Assembly (NCBI GenBank): GCA_023382535.1 | Contig: JAHDWA010000060.1 | Coordinates: forward strand, 1 to 58,136 | Origin: Anaerolineae bacterium | GTDB taxonomy: Bacteria; Chloroflexota; Anaerolineae; 4572-78; J111 | Length of the DNA: 58,136 bases | Direction: 5' to 3' | Part shown: positions 41,640 to 49,798 of the stretch, piece after piece | How positions within the stretch are numbered: position 1 is the first letter of the stretch | Layout: each line of letters starts with the position of its first letter | Translations under genes and position numbers: made by a program | The notes under the pieces: generated by a model | What the model saw: only the letters and a program-made list of their open reading frames with translations | The model's database searches: none | What the model was told of the DNA's origin: nothing

Positions 41640-42266
41640 TCAAGGCGAGTGAGCCGGTACGAACCCGACCAAACAACCAAATTGACCAGTTTCAAGAATA
41701 CAGGCTGCCCGGTCAAACCCCTGCGCTTGCAGGAGTTCCAGGTGCCGGGGAATCGTGAGCCGCCCGGGCTGCTCCGGGTTTTCCTGCCCCGGCGGGACGA
41801 CAAAATCAGCATTGAGCAGCAATCCACCCGGCACGAGCACCCGGCGAGCCAGAGTGTAAACCCGGTTGATATGGCTTTCATCACCCAAATCGTGCAGCGC
41901 CTGCAAGGAAATGATGGCATGGAGTTTGCCGGGAAGCTGGTTGAGCCAGCCAGCGGCATTCAGGTCAGCCTGAACGAGCGTAGCTCGCCCATCGAAGGGA
42001 GCCAGTTTTGTCCGGGCAAAAGCCAGTAACAGTTCCGACGAGTCAAAGCCGGTGTAGGTCAGCCGAGGAAGTTCGCGGAGCAGCAGTTCGGCCAGTAAGC
42101 CGGGACCGGGACCAAGTTCCACCACCTGCGGGTTGGCAAACGGCAGAGCCTTAAGCTGGGCTACCGTATGCTGCATCACCTCCGCCCGTTCCGGGTAGCG
42201 CGTCTGCAATCCGGCGGTCCACTCAGCCACATCTTCCTGAGTGCGTAAATCACGAAAGGTCAGCAT
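41640..42266 (-). CDS. class I SAM-dependent methyltransferase
   Basis: 208 residues. SAM-binding motif VVELGPGPGLLAELLL (about 47-62), acidic-loop YTGFDSSELLLAFAR, and IISLQALHDLGDESHINRVY, RVLVPGGLLLNADFV. It lacks a distinct substrate lid, so it is probably a small-molecule methyltransferase. The 260-base gap to the next gene has no credible gene. ATG 42266 has GGAGG upstream. Confidence 0.9.
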   Translation of the reverse strand: MLTFRDLRTQEDVAEWTAGLQTRYPERAEVMQHTVAQLKALPFANPQVVELGPGPGLLAELLLRELPRLTYTGFDSSELLLAFARTKLAPFDGRATLVQADLNAAGWLNQLPGKLHAIISLQALHDLGDESHINRVYTLARRVLVPGGLLLNADFVVPPGQENPEQPGRLTIPRHLELLQAQGFDRAACILETGQFGCLVGFVPAHSP

Positions 42267-42300
42267 GTTGTCCTCCTGAATTGATCGAGCCTGTTTTTAT

Positions 42301-42479
42301 TTGTCCAGCCGGGATTATATCGAATGAAGCGCCGGCTGGACAATCCTACTGTTGGACAGCAGGCCGTACTTCCAAGAAAGTCACTATTCATCGGCTTAAG
42401 CCAGGATTTTCACCTGCCTGACGATCATTGCTCTGATAACCGGCAAACAGGTTGACCTGTAGAGCCAGTCCGGTTATCA
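42301..42479. promoter_or_regulatory. set of inverted repeats upstream of the DUF4139-HisKA gene
   Basis: TTGTCCAGCCGG (42301-42312) pairs with CCGGCTGGACAA (42332-42343). TGATAACCGG (42434-42443) pairs with CCGGTTATCA (42470-42479), and inside it lies ACAGGT-tg-ACCTGT (42447-42460). These sit in the 320-base gap before the start at 42586 and could be operators or a structured leader. Confidence 0.55.
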
Positions 42480-42585
42480 TAGAGGTGACGCCGTTCTCGA
42501 TGAGATGTACGTTTAATAACGTTACCCGACCTTGCCTGTAGTTGGACTGCTATCGGAGGTGGGGCCAGCATAAAGGAGCCAGAGC

Positions 42586-44697
42586 ATGAGCCAGTTACCT
42601 ATCCGCAAATTGACCCTGTACAAACAAGGCATCGGTTACTTTGAACGGCAGGGCCGGATCGAAGGCAATCGCATCTCCCTGGTTGTGCCGCGCGACGGCA
42701 TTAATGATGTCCTCAAAAGCCTGACCGTGGCCATCCAGCAGGGGGGCCAGATCCTGGGCATTGATTACGAAACCCCCGAAGACAAACAGCAGGTCTTGAA
42801 CGAGCTATCGGTCAAACTGGCCGACCGGGCCAGCCTGGTAGACCTGTTAAGCAGTCTGCGCGGCAGCCGGGTAACCTTACAACTGTCCGAAGGCGCTGCT
42901 GCGACCGGCCGGCTGGTCGGAGTCGAAGCGTCGCTCGATTTAGCCGCCCAGCCGGCGACTGTTATATTGCAGACTGATGAGGATGCCAGCCAGATCCGGG
43001 TACTGTCATTATCGCAGGTGACGGGGCTGACCCTGCACGATGACCGGGCGACCACCGACATCGGCTTCTTTTTGGATCTGCAGCGGACCGAACGTACCCG
43101 GACCAGCTTGACCGTGCGCCTGGCCGAAGGCCAGCACGAGCTTGAACTCAGCTACCTGGCGCCCAGCCCCACCTGGCGGGTCAGCTACCGGCTGGTCGGA
43201 GATGGGCAGGGGCAGGCGCGATTGCTGGGTTGGGGCTTGTTTGATAACTCCCTGGACGAGGACCTGGATCAGGTGGCGCTAACTCTGATTTCGGGCCGGC
43301 CAATTTCTTTTGAGTACGACCTGTACGAGTCTCACATTCCCACCCGGCCGCAAGTAGCTGACGATCCCAGCTCGCTGGAAGCGATGGCCGGCAACCCGAT
43401 GTGGATCGAGTCGCTCAGCACCATTTCCCACGAACTCCGCACCCCTCTGACCTCGATCAGAGGGTATCTCCAGTTGATTGACCAGACCGGCCCGCTGAAT
43501 GCCAAGCAGCAGCAGATGATGCAAACGGTGCAGCAGAACGTGGAGCGGATGAACGAATTGATGAGCGACCTGTTGAGCATGGCCCGGCTGCGGGAAGGCG
43601 GCCGGGAAGAAGCCGATATTACCGCAATGCCCCTCTACCGGGCCGGTCCCCTGGGCGATCTCAAAGCCAGCAGCGCCTACTTCAAGCCGGTGGTGATGGG
43701 CAACGCCGAGCCGGAGTTTATGACCTACCTGGTCGGAACGCCGGTGTCAGTCCGGCGGGGCCAGTCGGCTATGGTGCCGATTATCGAGGCCACGGTCGAA
43801 TACGAAGAACTGTATGTCTACAGCGGCAACAAAATGCCCAACCACCCGCTGCGAGTGTGGCGTTTGCGGAACACGACCGGCAAAGCCCTGGAGCAGGGAC
43901 CGATCACCCTTAGCAGCGCGGGTCAGTACGTGGGTGAAGGCTTGATGCGCTTCACCGGGGTGGGGGATGAAATCCAACTGGCCTACGCTCTGGAATTTGG
44001 CATCCTGGTGACCGAGTCGGTTGAGCATGGCGAGTTCCAACTGCTGCACGTCGAATTTGATCCTAAATCCCGGCAGGCGCTCGTCCACCGCTACCAGATC
44101 ATCGCGTATCGTTACTCCCTGGCCAGCCACATCCGGCACAACCTGACCGTCCTGATCGAACGGCGCGATCCCAATCCGGGGGAATATGATCAGATGCCGG
44201 AGCCGGCTTTTGCCGCCTCCGGCCATACCCGCTGGCCGGTGCTGGTCCCGGCCAACAGCGAAGCCGCATTTATCATTCGCGTGCGCCAGGTCCACGATAG
44301 CCGGGAAGACGTTAATCGCTGGAGTCTCTCCTTCATCGAAACACTACAAACGGCAGGCCTGGTGACGGGCAAGCAATACCAACGCCTGGAGCAGTTGTCA
44401 CTCGCCCGGCAGGCGGCCAAGGATGCGGCCGAAGAGATCAAAACCTTGCAGGCTGAATACGCCCAGTTGGCTCCTCGCCAGGAGCAGCTGCGCAAGAACC
44501 TGGAAACCCTGGGTACCGCCGAGCGGGAGCTGGCCATCCGCAACCGGGTTCTGGATGACCTGGAGGCCAGCGAGAACCGGCGGCGAGAGATCGAGGGACG
44601 GATGGGCCTCCTGAATTCTCAGGCGGAGTCTTACCAACAGCAGCAGCAGGTACTCCTGGATGAACTTTTTGCGGACACTGGGGTGAGCGCCGGTTAA
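42586..44697 (+). CDS. DUF4139 protein with an internal HisKA (histidine kinase dimerisation) segment
   Basis: 703 residues, AAAGGAG before ATG. The N-terminal part (KLTLYKQGIGYFERQGRIEG, INDVLKSLTVAIQQGGQILG) and the middle and C-terminal parts (ELSYLAPSPTWRVSYRLV, PLRVWRLRNTTGKALEQGPI) match DUF4139. Residues about 266-345 are a HisKA domain: ESLSTISHELRTPLTSIRGY with His282, then the second helix MMQTVQQNVERMNELMSDLL. No HATPase_c domain follows; the frame returns to DUF4139 at residue 345. The C-terminus (about 605-700) is a coiled coil. No signal peptide, so cytosolic. It is translationally coupled (TAATG) to the next gene. Confidence 0.88.
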   Translation: MSQLPIRKLTLYKQGIGYFERQGRIEGNRISLVVPRDGINDVLKSLTVAIQQGGQILGIDYETPEDKQQVLNELSVKLADRASLVDLLSSLRGSRVTLQLSEGAAATGRLVGVEASLDLAAQPATVILQTDEDASQIRVLSLSQVTGLTLHDDRATTDIGFFLDLQRTERTRTSLTVRLAEGQHELELSYLAPSPTWRVSYRLVGDGQGQARLLGWGLFDNSLDEDLDQVALTLISGRPISFEYDLYESHIPTRPQVADDPSSLEAMAGNPMWIESLSTISHELRTPLTSIRGYLQLIDQTGPLNAKQQQMMQTVQQNVERMNELMSDLLSMARLREGGREEADITAMPLYRAGPLGDLKASSAYFKPVVMGNAEPEFMTYLVGTPVSVRRGQSAMVPIIEATVEYEELYVYSGNKMPNHPLRVWRLRNTTGKALEQGPITLSSAGQYVGEGLMRFTGVGDEIQLAYALEFGILVTESVEHGEFQLLHVEFDPKSRQALVHRYQIIAYRYSLASHIRHNLTVLIERRDPNPGEYDQMPEPAFAASGHTRWPVLVPANSEAAFIIRVRQVHDSREDVNRWSLSFIETLQTAGLVTGKQYQRLEQLSLARQAAKDAAEEIKTLQAEYAQLAPRQEQLRKNLETLGTAERELAIRNRVLDDLEASENRRREIEGRMGLLNSQAESYQQQQQVLLDELFADTGVSAG

Positions 44698-45329
44698 TGC
44701 CCTATCAGAACCGGGTTACACCCTTTGGCCAGATTGTGGCGCTGCCGGAGCGCGGCACGATGATGGGCAATCGCGGCATTCTGCACGATGCCGGCAGTCA
44801 GCTTAAACGGGGTTGGGCCACTAAAGCCTGGATTATCTGCACCCTGGCACTCAGGCCGGGTCGAAAACCGCTCCAGATGATGGTTCCCAACCACTACACT
44901 CCACTTTTCTTTCTCGATGAAGTCACGGCTCTGGCGGCAGGCCATCGTCCCTGCGCCGAATGCCGGCACGCTGACTATACCCGTTTCAAAGCTTTGTGGC
45001 TGCAAGCAAATGTCGATTTGGCCCAGCAGTCCAACCCACCTATCGCCGCAATTGATGCTATCCTCCACCGAGAACGCTTGACCGAGCAGCGGCAAAAGCG
45101 GGTATACCAGGCACGGCTAGCCGATTTACCCAACGGCGCATTTATTGTCCTCGACCATGCCGCCTTCCTGGTTTGGGAATGGAGTTTGCTGCGCTGGTCG
45201 CCTGGCGGCTATGCTGAAAGAGTAACCAGACCGGGTTCGACAATGGTCGAAGTTCTGACTCCGCCATCGGCAGTCAAGACTTTGGTTGCCGGTTATGTGC
45301 CGCAATTCCATCCTTCAGTTGATCAATAG
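44697..45329 (+). CDS. conserved hypothetical protein with a CxxC motif
   Basis: 210 residues, start overlapping the upstream stop by one base (TAATG). AAGHRPCAECRHADYTRFK (about residues 80-98) has a Cys-Ala-Glu-Cys pair that could bind zinc, as in a half zinc ribbon; a histidine follows. DLPNGAFIVLDHAAFLVWEW and the block SLLRWSPGGYAERVTRPGST suggest a small beta-rich domain. I recognise it only as a recurring hypothetical. The coupling suggests a joint role with the DUF4139-HisKA protein. Confidence 0.75.
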   Translation: MPYQNRVTPFGQIVALPERGTMMGNRGILHDAGSQLKRGWATKAWIICTLALRPGRKPLQMMVPNHYTPLFFLDEVTALAAGHRPCAECRHADYTRFKALWLQANVDLAQQSNPPIAAIDAILHRERLTEQRQKRVYQARLADLPNGAFIVLDHAAFLVWEWSLLRWSPGGYAERVTRPGSTMVEVLTPPSAVKTLVAGYVPQFHPSVDQ

Positions 45330-45337
45330 AGACGTTT

Positions 45338-45454
45338 ATGAACAGAATAATCATCATTGCCGGGAATACTTCGCTGCCGGCTGAATTGAACGACAACTCC
45401 ACGGCTCAACAAATCTGGGCCTCATCCCGTGATCGGGGACGTTTCATCGTTTGA
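45338..45454 (+). pseudogene. truncated cyclophilin-like protein
   Basis: 38 codons from ATG 45338: MNRIIIIAGNTSLPAELNDN, then STAQQIWASSRDRGRFIV and a stop. The first 30 residues match the N-terminus of cyclophilin-like (TM1367/DUF3830-like) proteins (about 120 residues normally). The remainder has been lost. Confidence 0.6.
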
Positions 45455-45489
45455 TGACGGCACCGCTGCAAGCATTGACCAGAGTTTAC

Positions 45490-45688
45490 TGTCTTCGTGA
45501 CTTGCATTTGATTTACGTCCTTCCATAGATTGTCCAGGCGGGTGGGATCATCCTGGCTTTGCAACACCTGATAAGATTGGCACCCTCTGAACTTTGCACG
45601 GCAGGCGTCACCACTGACATCAGAAAGTTTCGATAGGTGTCTATCTCTTCAGGTTTCGCCTGGGATTGACCGATATAGACAATGCTCA
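45490..45688 (-). pseudogene. broken ABM-type monooxygenase gene
   Basis: From ATG 45688 (preceded by AGGAGG): MSIVYIGQSQAKPEEIDTYR and NFLMSVVTPAVQSSEG. Then one base is missing and the coding continues in another frame as CQSYQVLQSQDDPTRLDNLW, before fading. About 35 C-terminal residues of the family are absent. It was the gene downstream of the methyltransferase, overlapping its end. Confidence 0.65.
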
Positions 45689-46521
45689 TAATTTCCTCCT
45701 GATTTTGATCCATCTGGCTTCCGCGCTTGAAGGGAAAACAGAAAGGGGATGGTGCCGTGTTGATGGGCCGGCAGCCGCCACCAGCCATCCGCCCCCTGTT
45801 CCATAAAGGGAAATTTCGCCCGGGCGGCATAGGGGAACTCGTGCAGGAACTCCAGCCTCAAACCGGCTTCGATCAGCGAATTGATGATCTCACCTAAACT
45901 GTGATCCCACACGTAAGACACGCCGCTGCTGCCCTGGTTTTGAGTTGCATAGGAGCCTATCGCTTCAATCCGCTGCGGCGTTTCCGAAAAAAAGTAGGCG
46001 CGCTCGGCTTTGACCTCTCCCTCCGGCTTAGCCCGGAAAACGCGGAAAAAGGGGTGATCTTCGACGATATAGAAAATGCCGCCGGGTTTGAGGTAGTGGG
46101 CGATGATTTCGCCCCAGCGAGCTAAGTCCGGCAGCCCATGCAAGACGCCATACGAGGTAAAGACGATCTCAAACTCGCCGGACAGGACCTGGGGCAGGTC
46201 ATAAATATCGGTGCAGTAGAACCGCGCCGGGATGTGCAGTTCCTCGCTCAGCGCCCTGGCCAGGCTAATGGCCTTTGGGGAGAAGTCTACCCCGGTGACC
46301 GTTGCGCCTCGCCTGGCCCAGGCCAGGGTGTCCAGGCCAAAGTGACACTGAAGGTGCAAGAGTGATTTCCCTGCGACCTGGCCGAGTTCGGTAAGTTCGA
46401 TAGACCGCAGCCGGTCTTTGCCAGCCTTGAAACCGGCCAGGTCGTAAAAGGCCGACGTTTCGTGCTCATCAGCCAATTGATCCCAGCGTTTTTGATTGGC
46501 TTGAAGATATTCGTTCATCAT
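45649..46521 (-). CDS. class I SAM-dependent methyltransferase
   Basis: 290 residues. SAM motif LLHLQCHFGLDTLAWARRGA, VTGVDFSPKAISLARALSEE, IVFTSYGVLHGLPDLARW, YLKPGGIFYIVEDHPFFR. The natural C-terminus for this family is near FLFSLQARK; the last 24 residues (DGSKSGGNYEHCLYRSIPGE) overlap the ABM gene start and look like read-through after a small indel. ATG 46521 overlaps the stop of a decayed DUF4440 gene (gaATGATG), so the two were once translationally coupled. Confidence 0.88.
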   Translation of the reverse strand: MMNEYLQANQKRWDQLADEHETSAFYDLAGFKAGKDRLRSIELTELGQVAGKSLLHLQCHFGLDTLAWARRGATVTGVDFSPKAISLARALSEELHIPARFYCTDIYDLPQVLSGEFEIVFTSYGVLHGLPDLARWGEIIAHYLKPGGIFYIVEDHPFFRVFRAKPEGEVKAERAYFFSETPQRIEAIGSYATQNQGSSGVSYVWDHSLGEIINSLIEAGLRLEFLHEFPYAARAKFPFMEQGADGWWRLPAHQHGTIPFLFSLQARKPDGSKSGGNYEHCLYRSIPGET

Positions 46522-46660
46522 TCAACCGAAGAAGGGGTTCCCTGATGAAAGACCAGTTGCCAGCGACCCTCCCTCCATTTCCAGATCGAGCTTCCGGGAA
46601 TAGCTGGGTAGTTCGTTTGATCCGCTATGCCGGACGGTCTGAGCCAATTCCGGCAAGGAT
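46520..46660 (-). pseudogene. 3' fragment of a DUF4440 gene
   Basis: QTVRHSGSNELPSYSRK, then with one base missing SSIWKWREGRWQLVFHQGTP and SSVE-stop. It aligns closely, in DNA and protein, with the C-terminal half of the DUF4440 domain at 12272-12644. The stop overlaps the methyltransferase ATG. It shows the usual DUF4440 end, which is missing from the fused ORF at 11289-12644. Confidence 0.75.
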
Positions 46661-46687
46661 TAATTCTCTTTCGACTGTGACAAACCT

Positions 46688-47080
46688 TCAGCTATTATTT
46701 CTCCGCCTAAGCGCTGTCACTTGAATTTCAATTTTCATGCGGGGGTCAGATAAACCAGCAGAGATCATGGTCGCAGCCGGGCGGACATCGCCGAAATATT
46801 TTCTCAGGATTGGCCAACAGTCAGGAAACTCCTCTGCTTTGGGGAGGATATACAAGACTCGAACCACATCCTGGAGATTTGCGCCGGCTTGCTCAAGCGC
46901 GGATTGGATATTTCGCAAGCATTGCTCTGCCTGGTCAATGAGATTGTCTGAGATGGTCATAGACTGGTAATCAAACCCCGTAGTACCCGACACGAAAACC
47001 CACTCACCGTCAACCACGGCCCGCGAATAGGCTATATCTTGTTCGAACGTGGAACCAGAGCTGATTAAATGACGACTCAT
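46688..47080 (-). CDS. RidA (YjgF/YER057c/UK114) family protein
   Basis: 130 residues. RidA fold: SGSTFEQDIAYSRAVVDGEW, VFVSGTTGFD, NIQSALEQAGANLQDVVRVL, and PAATMISAGLSDPRMKIEIQ. The catalytic Arg of enamine deaminases (near the C-terminal RxT/S) is replaced here by the PAATM context, so it belongs to a non-canonical RidA subgroup. Two integron R'-like cores lie within about 70 bases upstream (47125-47150). Confidence 0.88.
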   Translation of the reverse strand: MSRHLISSGSTFEQDIAYSRAVVDGEWVFVSGTTGFDYQSMTISDNLIDQAEQCLRNIQSALEQAGANLQDVVRVLYILPKAEEFPDCWPILRKYFGDVRPAATMISAGLSDPRMKIEIQVTALRRRNNS

Positions 47081-47124
47081 CGTTATAGTTTACCTTTCAT
47101 TAATGTTTTGAATAAAACCATACC

Positions 47125-47172
47125 ACCCAACGCTTCGGCTACCGCCCAACACCTGGCCAATAACCGGCGGCC
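47125..47172 (-). other. two integron R'-like cores upstream of the RidA gene
   Basis: On the minus strand GGCCGCCGGTTATTGGCCAG then GTGTTGGGC (core GTTGGGC, 47144-47150), and 12 bases later AAGCGTTGGGT (core GTTGGGT, 47125-47131). Both fit GTTRRRY and the first has an L'-like arm. Probably stacked half-attC remnants of past cassette exchange. Confidence 0.5.
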
Positions 47173-47297
47173 AAATAGCCTACAGGATTGAACAGGTACA
47201 CCTATTAAAACCGATTCCACCTTAAGTCTTGGTTGAGCCGTCCGGGTTCATTGGCTCGGTGGGCGGCCCCTCAACTTCGTCGCCACCAGGCCTTCTG

Positions 47298-47858
<561 letters not shown>

Positions 47859-47905
47859 TAGGTAAAACCTCCTATAGTGATAGAGCCTCCGCGAGGCGAA
47901 GCCAA

Positions 47906-47932
47906 GCGGTCAGCTTGAACGACTTGTTATAC
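47906..47932 (-). other. left-half attC remnant downstream of the VOC gene
   Basis: Minus strand: GTATAAC (R'' variant, 47926-47932) followed by AAGTCGTTCAAGCTGACCGC, a near match to the R''-L'' arm of common attC sites. The right half is replaced by an unrelated GCCTC/GAGGC hairpin. Confidence 0.65.
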
Positions 47933-47983
47933 AACAGGAACAGTTGGTTGCCAACCCGAATCTCCCTTGCTACCCGGCCCGCC

Positions 47984-48424
47984 TTAGCCAAGCTGCTCGG
48001 CAAGTGCGACAATGATGCCCTCGGGGCCGCGGATGTAGCAGAGCCGATACATGTCCTCGTATTGCACCACTTCGCCGACCAGTTCGGCGCCGTGGGCAAG
48101 CAGGCGCGTGACGAGGTCGTCGAGGTCCTCGACGGTGAACATGATGCGGCGGATCCCGAGGGCGTTCAGCGGAGCGTTCTCGATCCCAGTTCTGATCGCT
48201 TCCGGCGTGTGGAACTTGTCCAGCTCGATCCGTCCATGGCCGTCCGGAGTGCGCATCAGCGCCAGGGTCGCCCGGACGTTCTGAAGGCCGACGAGACGAT
48301 CTACCAAGGGACCCTCGACGGTCGTCTCGCCCTCCAGCTCCAGACCCAGCTCGAAAAAGAACGCCTTCACCGCCTCAAGGTCGTCGACCACGATGAGAAC
48401 GTTGTCCATCCGTTTAAGCGTCAT
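47984..48424 (-). CDS. VOC-superfamily protein (second of two related copies)
   Basis: 146 residues from ATG 48424. NVLIVVDDLEAVKAFFFELG and IRRIMFTVEDLDDLVTRLLA are the two modules, ending EVVQYEDMYRLCYIRGPEGI as in the copy at 30159-30596. Possible metal ligands: His in GHGRIEL and Glu in the final strand. It has an attC left half 51 bases after its stop. Confidence 0.9.
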   Translation of the reverse strand: MTLKRMDNVLIVVDDLEAVKAFFFELGLELEGETTVEGPLVDRLVGLQNVRATLALMRTPDGHGRIELDKFHTPEAIRTGIENAPLNALGIRRIMFTVEDLDDLVTRLLAHGAELVGEVVQYEDMYRLCYIRGPEGIIVALAEQLG

Positions 48425-48533
48425 ATCCTTCCTTCCCTCGCTTCACTGCTGATACCCTGTACTTGCCGCACGTGGCGTAACTTGTTTTTATTCCAGCAGA
48501 ATGGGTGGTAAATTTAGTAACGACTTTTAGACT

Positions 48534-48584
48534 TCACTCAATTTGTCTCCAAACTTCCGGAGGCAAAGAGACCTTAAGCTCCAT
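48534..48584 (-). CDS. very short open frame downstream of small RNA copy 2
   Basis: 16 codons (MELKVSLPPEVWRQIE) with a strong AAAGGAG 6 bases before ATG 48584. It may be the N-terminus of a lost gene. Without downstream similarity, real expression is uncertain. Confidence 0.25.
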   Translation of the reverse strand: MELKVSLPPEVWRQIE

Positions 48585-48607
48585 CGTCAACTCCTTTGGC
48601 AGCTCAA

Positions 48608-48727
48608 ACAAAAAGCGCCGCCCTTTGAGCAGGCGGCGCACATATGCGACCACACACGAAACAAACCGGGTTGGTGGCGACACACCTGATCCGGGCCAGA
48701 CCTCCTTAAGGGAGATCTTTATTGATG
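48608..48727 (-). ncRNA. candidate intergenic small RNA, copy 2
   Basis: Same organisation as copy 1: promoter at 48734-48762, about 120 nt, terminator stem GCGCCGCC/GGCGGCGC (48615-48622 with 48632-48639) and a minus-strand T-run. The core from GGATCAGGTGTGTCGCCACC to the terminator is almost identical, while the 5' hairpin differs in sequence but still pairs (AGATCTCC with GGAGGTCT). Unknown RNA family. Confidence 0.65.
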
Positions 48728-48733
48728 ATCGGA

Positions 48734-48762
48734 ATAATAGCACGGCTTGTTCCAGTTGACAA
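48734..48762 (-). promoter_or_regulatory. promoter of small RNA copy 2
   Basis: Minus-strand TTGTCA (48757-48762), 17-base spacer, TATTAT (48734-48739), matching the promoter of copy 1 in spacing and in the bases next to the -35 box. Confidence 0.75.
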
Positions 48763-49237
48763 GCGTTGCCAAAGCCTCTTTATCGGATACCTGTAGGTGG
48801 CGGCAATTGAGCCACGACAGATTGGACCGGGTCTTTTTAAAAGTGGCACTCCTTCTGGGCCTGGAACGGCTCGGAACCTGGGCTGAGATGGAGGCAAGCA
48901 TTACCCGTACATCTACTGTTGACCCCATTCAGGAAAAGAGAGACGCATGAAACCTGCACGTTCTTACGGCCGGGCTGATCCTGGCTGTACTGGCTCATCT
49001 GACCGGGCGGCAGGGTGGGTCGTGTACAGGTCAACTGCGGACAATTACCAGACAAGGGGAACGATAGCGTAACTACGGAATTAAAGCCGGAGTTGATGAT
49101 AGCCTTCTTCCATATTTCTCGTTGGATATTCGCTTCGGAACGAAAGGGAAAGGCGTCGCTGGTTTGGATCACCCGCCAGGCAGCGCCGAGTTGGATAAAG
49201 CATTGCCGTAGCGAGCAACATCAGGTAAAGTAGTGTT
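48763..49237. other. intergenic stretch without a recognised gene
   Basis: No open frame with a credible start, repeat or RNA signature was found. Short frames here look like non-coding sequence. Confidence 0.5.
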
Positions 49238-49375
49238 ATGAGCAACAACAACCTGCTGAACATTGACTATCTTCCTTCCGATTCGCCCTGGATCGAAACT
49301 AATCTCGCACACCTGCTTTTAACGATCCTGCAACCGCGCCTTCAACCCATGTCGTTTTTGTTCAAGACAAACTGA
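49238..49375 (+). CDS. short open frame of unknown value
   Basis: 45 codons from ATG 49238 (MSNNNLLNIDYLPSDSPWIE, then TNLAHLLLTILQPRLQPMSF). No ribosome-binding site. Possibly the start of a lost gene; a consensus -10 hexamer TATAAT follows at 49386-49391 and belongs to the next gene. Confidence 0.25.
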   Translation: MSNNNLLNIDYLPSDSPWIETNLAHLLLTILQPRLQPMSFLFKTN

Positions 49376-49455
49376 CCCGCTTGCACTATAATCGGGGTAC
49401 AAGTCAATTACAACGAAGGCTTGATTAAAACAGGGAACAAACAAAGGAGAAAATC

Positions 49456-49713
49456 ATGAGAGAACTGGTCGTTGCCGAATTCATTACCCTCGACGGGGTA
49501 ATCCAAGCGCCTGGCGGCGCAGACGAGGACACAGACGGCCGCTTTGTCCACGGCGGCTGGACGCATCCCTATTGGCACGACGACATTGGCATGCACTTCT
49601 TCCAGGTCATGAGCCAGGCCGATGCCTTATTACTGATGATAGACATCCACGCGAGCGACAAGGTTATCACCATCTGGCTGGCCGGGCCACGGGCAGCCGC
49701 CGACCCTACTTAG
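49456..49713 (+). pseudogene. truncated dihydrofolate-reductase-family gene
   Basis: ATG 49456 with AAAGGAG. The first 60 residues (ELVVAEFITLDGVIQAPGGA, then FFQVMSQADALLL) are the family N-terminus, most like protein C at 29348-30016. Immediately after ADALLL, where GRxTY should follow, the sequence switches to MIDIHASDKVITIWLAGPRA and ends. About two thirds of the protein are lost, so it is inactive. Confidence 0.75.
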
Positions 49714-49798
49714 GCAGTTGTTGTTGTCCCTCGGGCTCTAGTGACCATGAAAACCTTCTATTTTTCCTATTTTTGGTAACCAGCCTATACTTCTCGCT

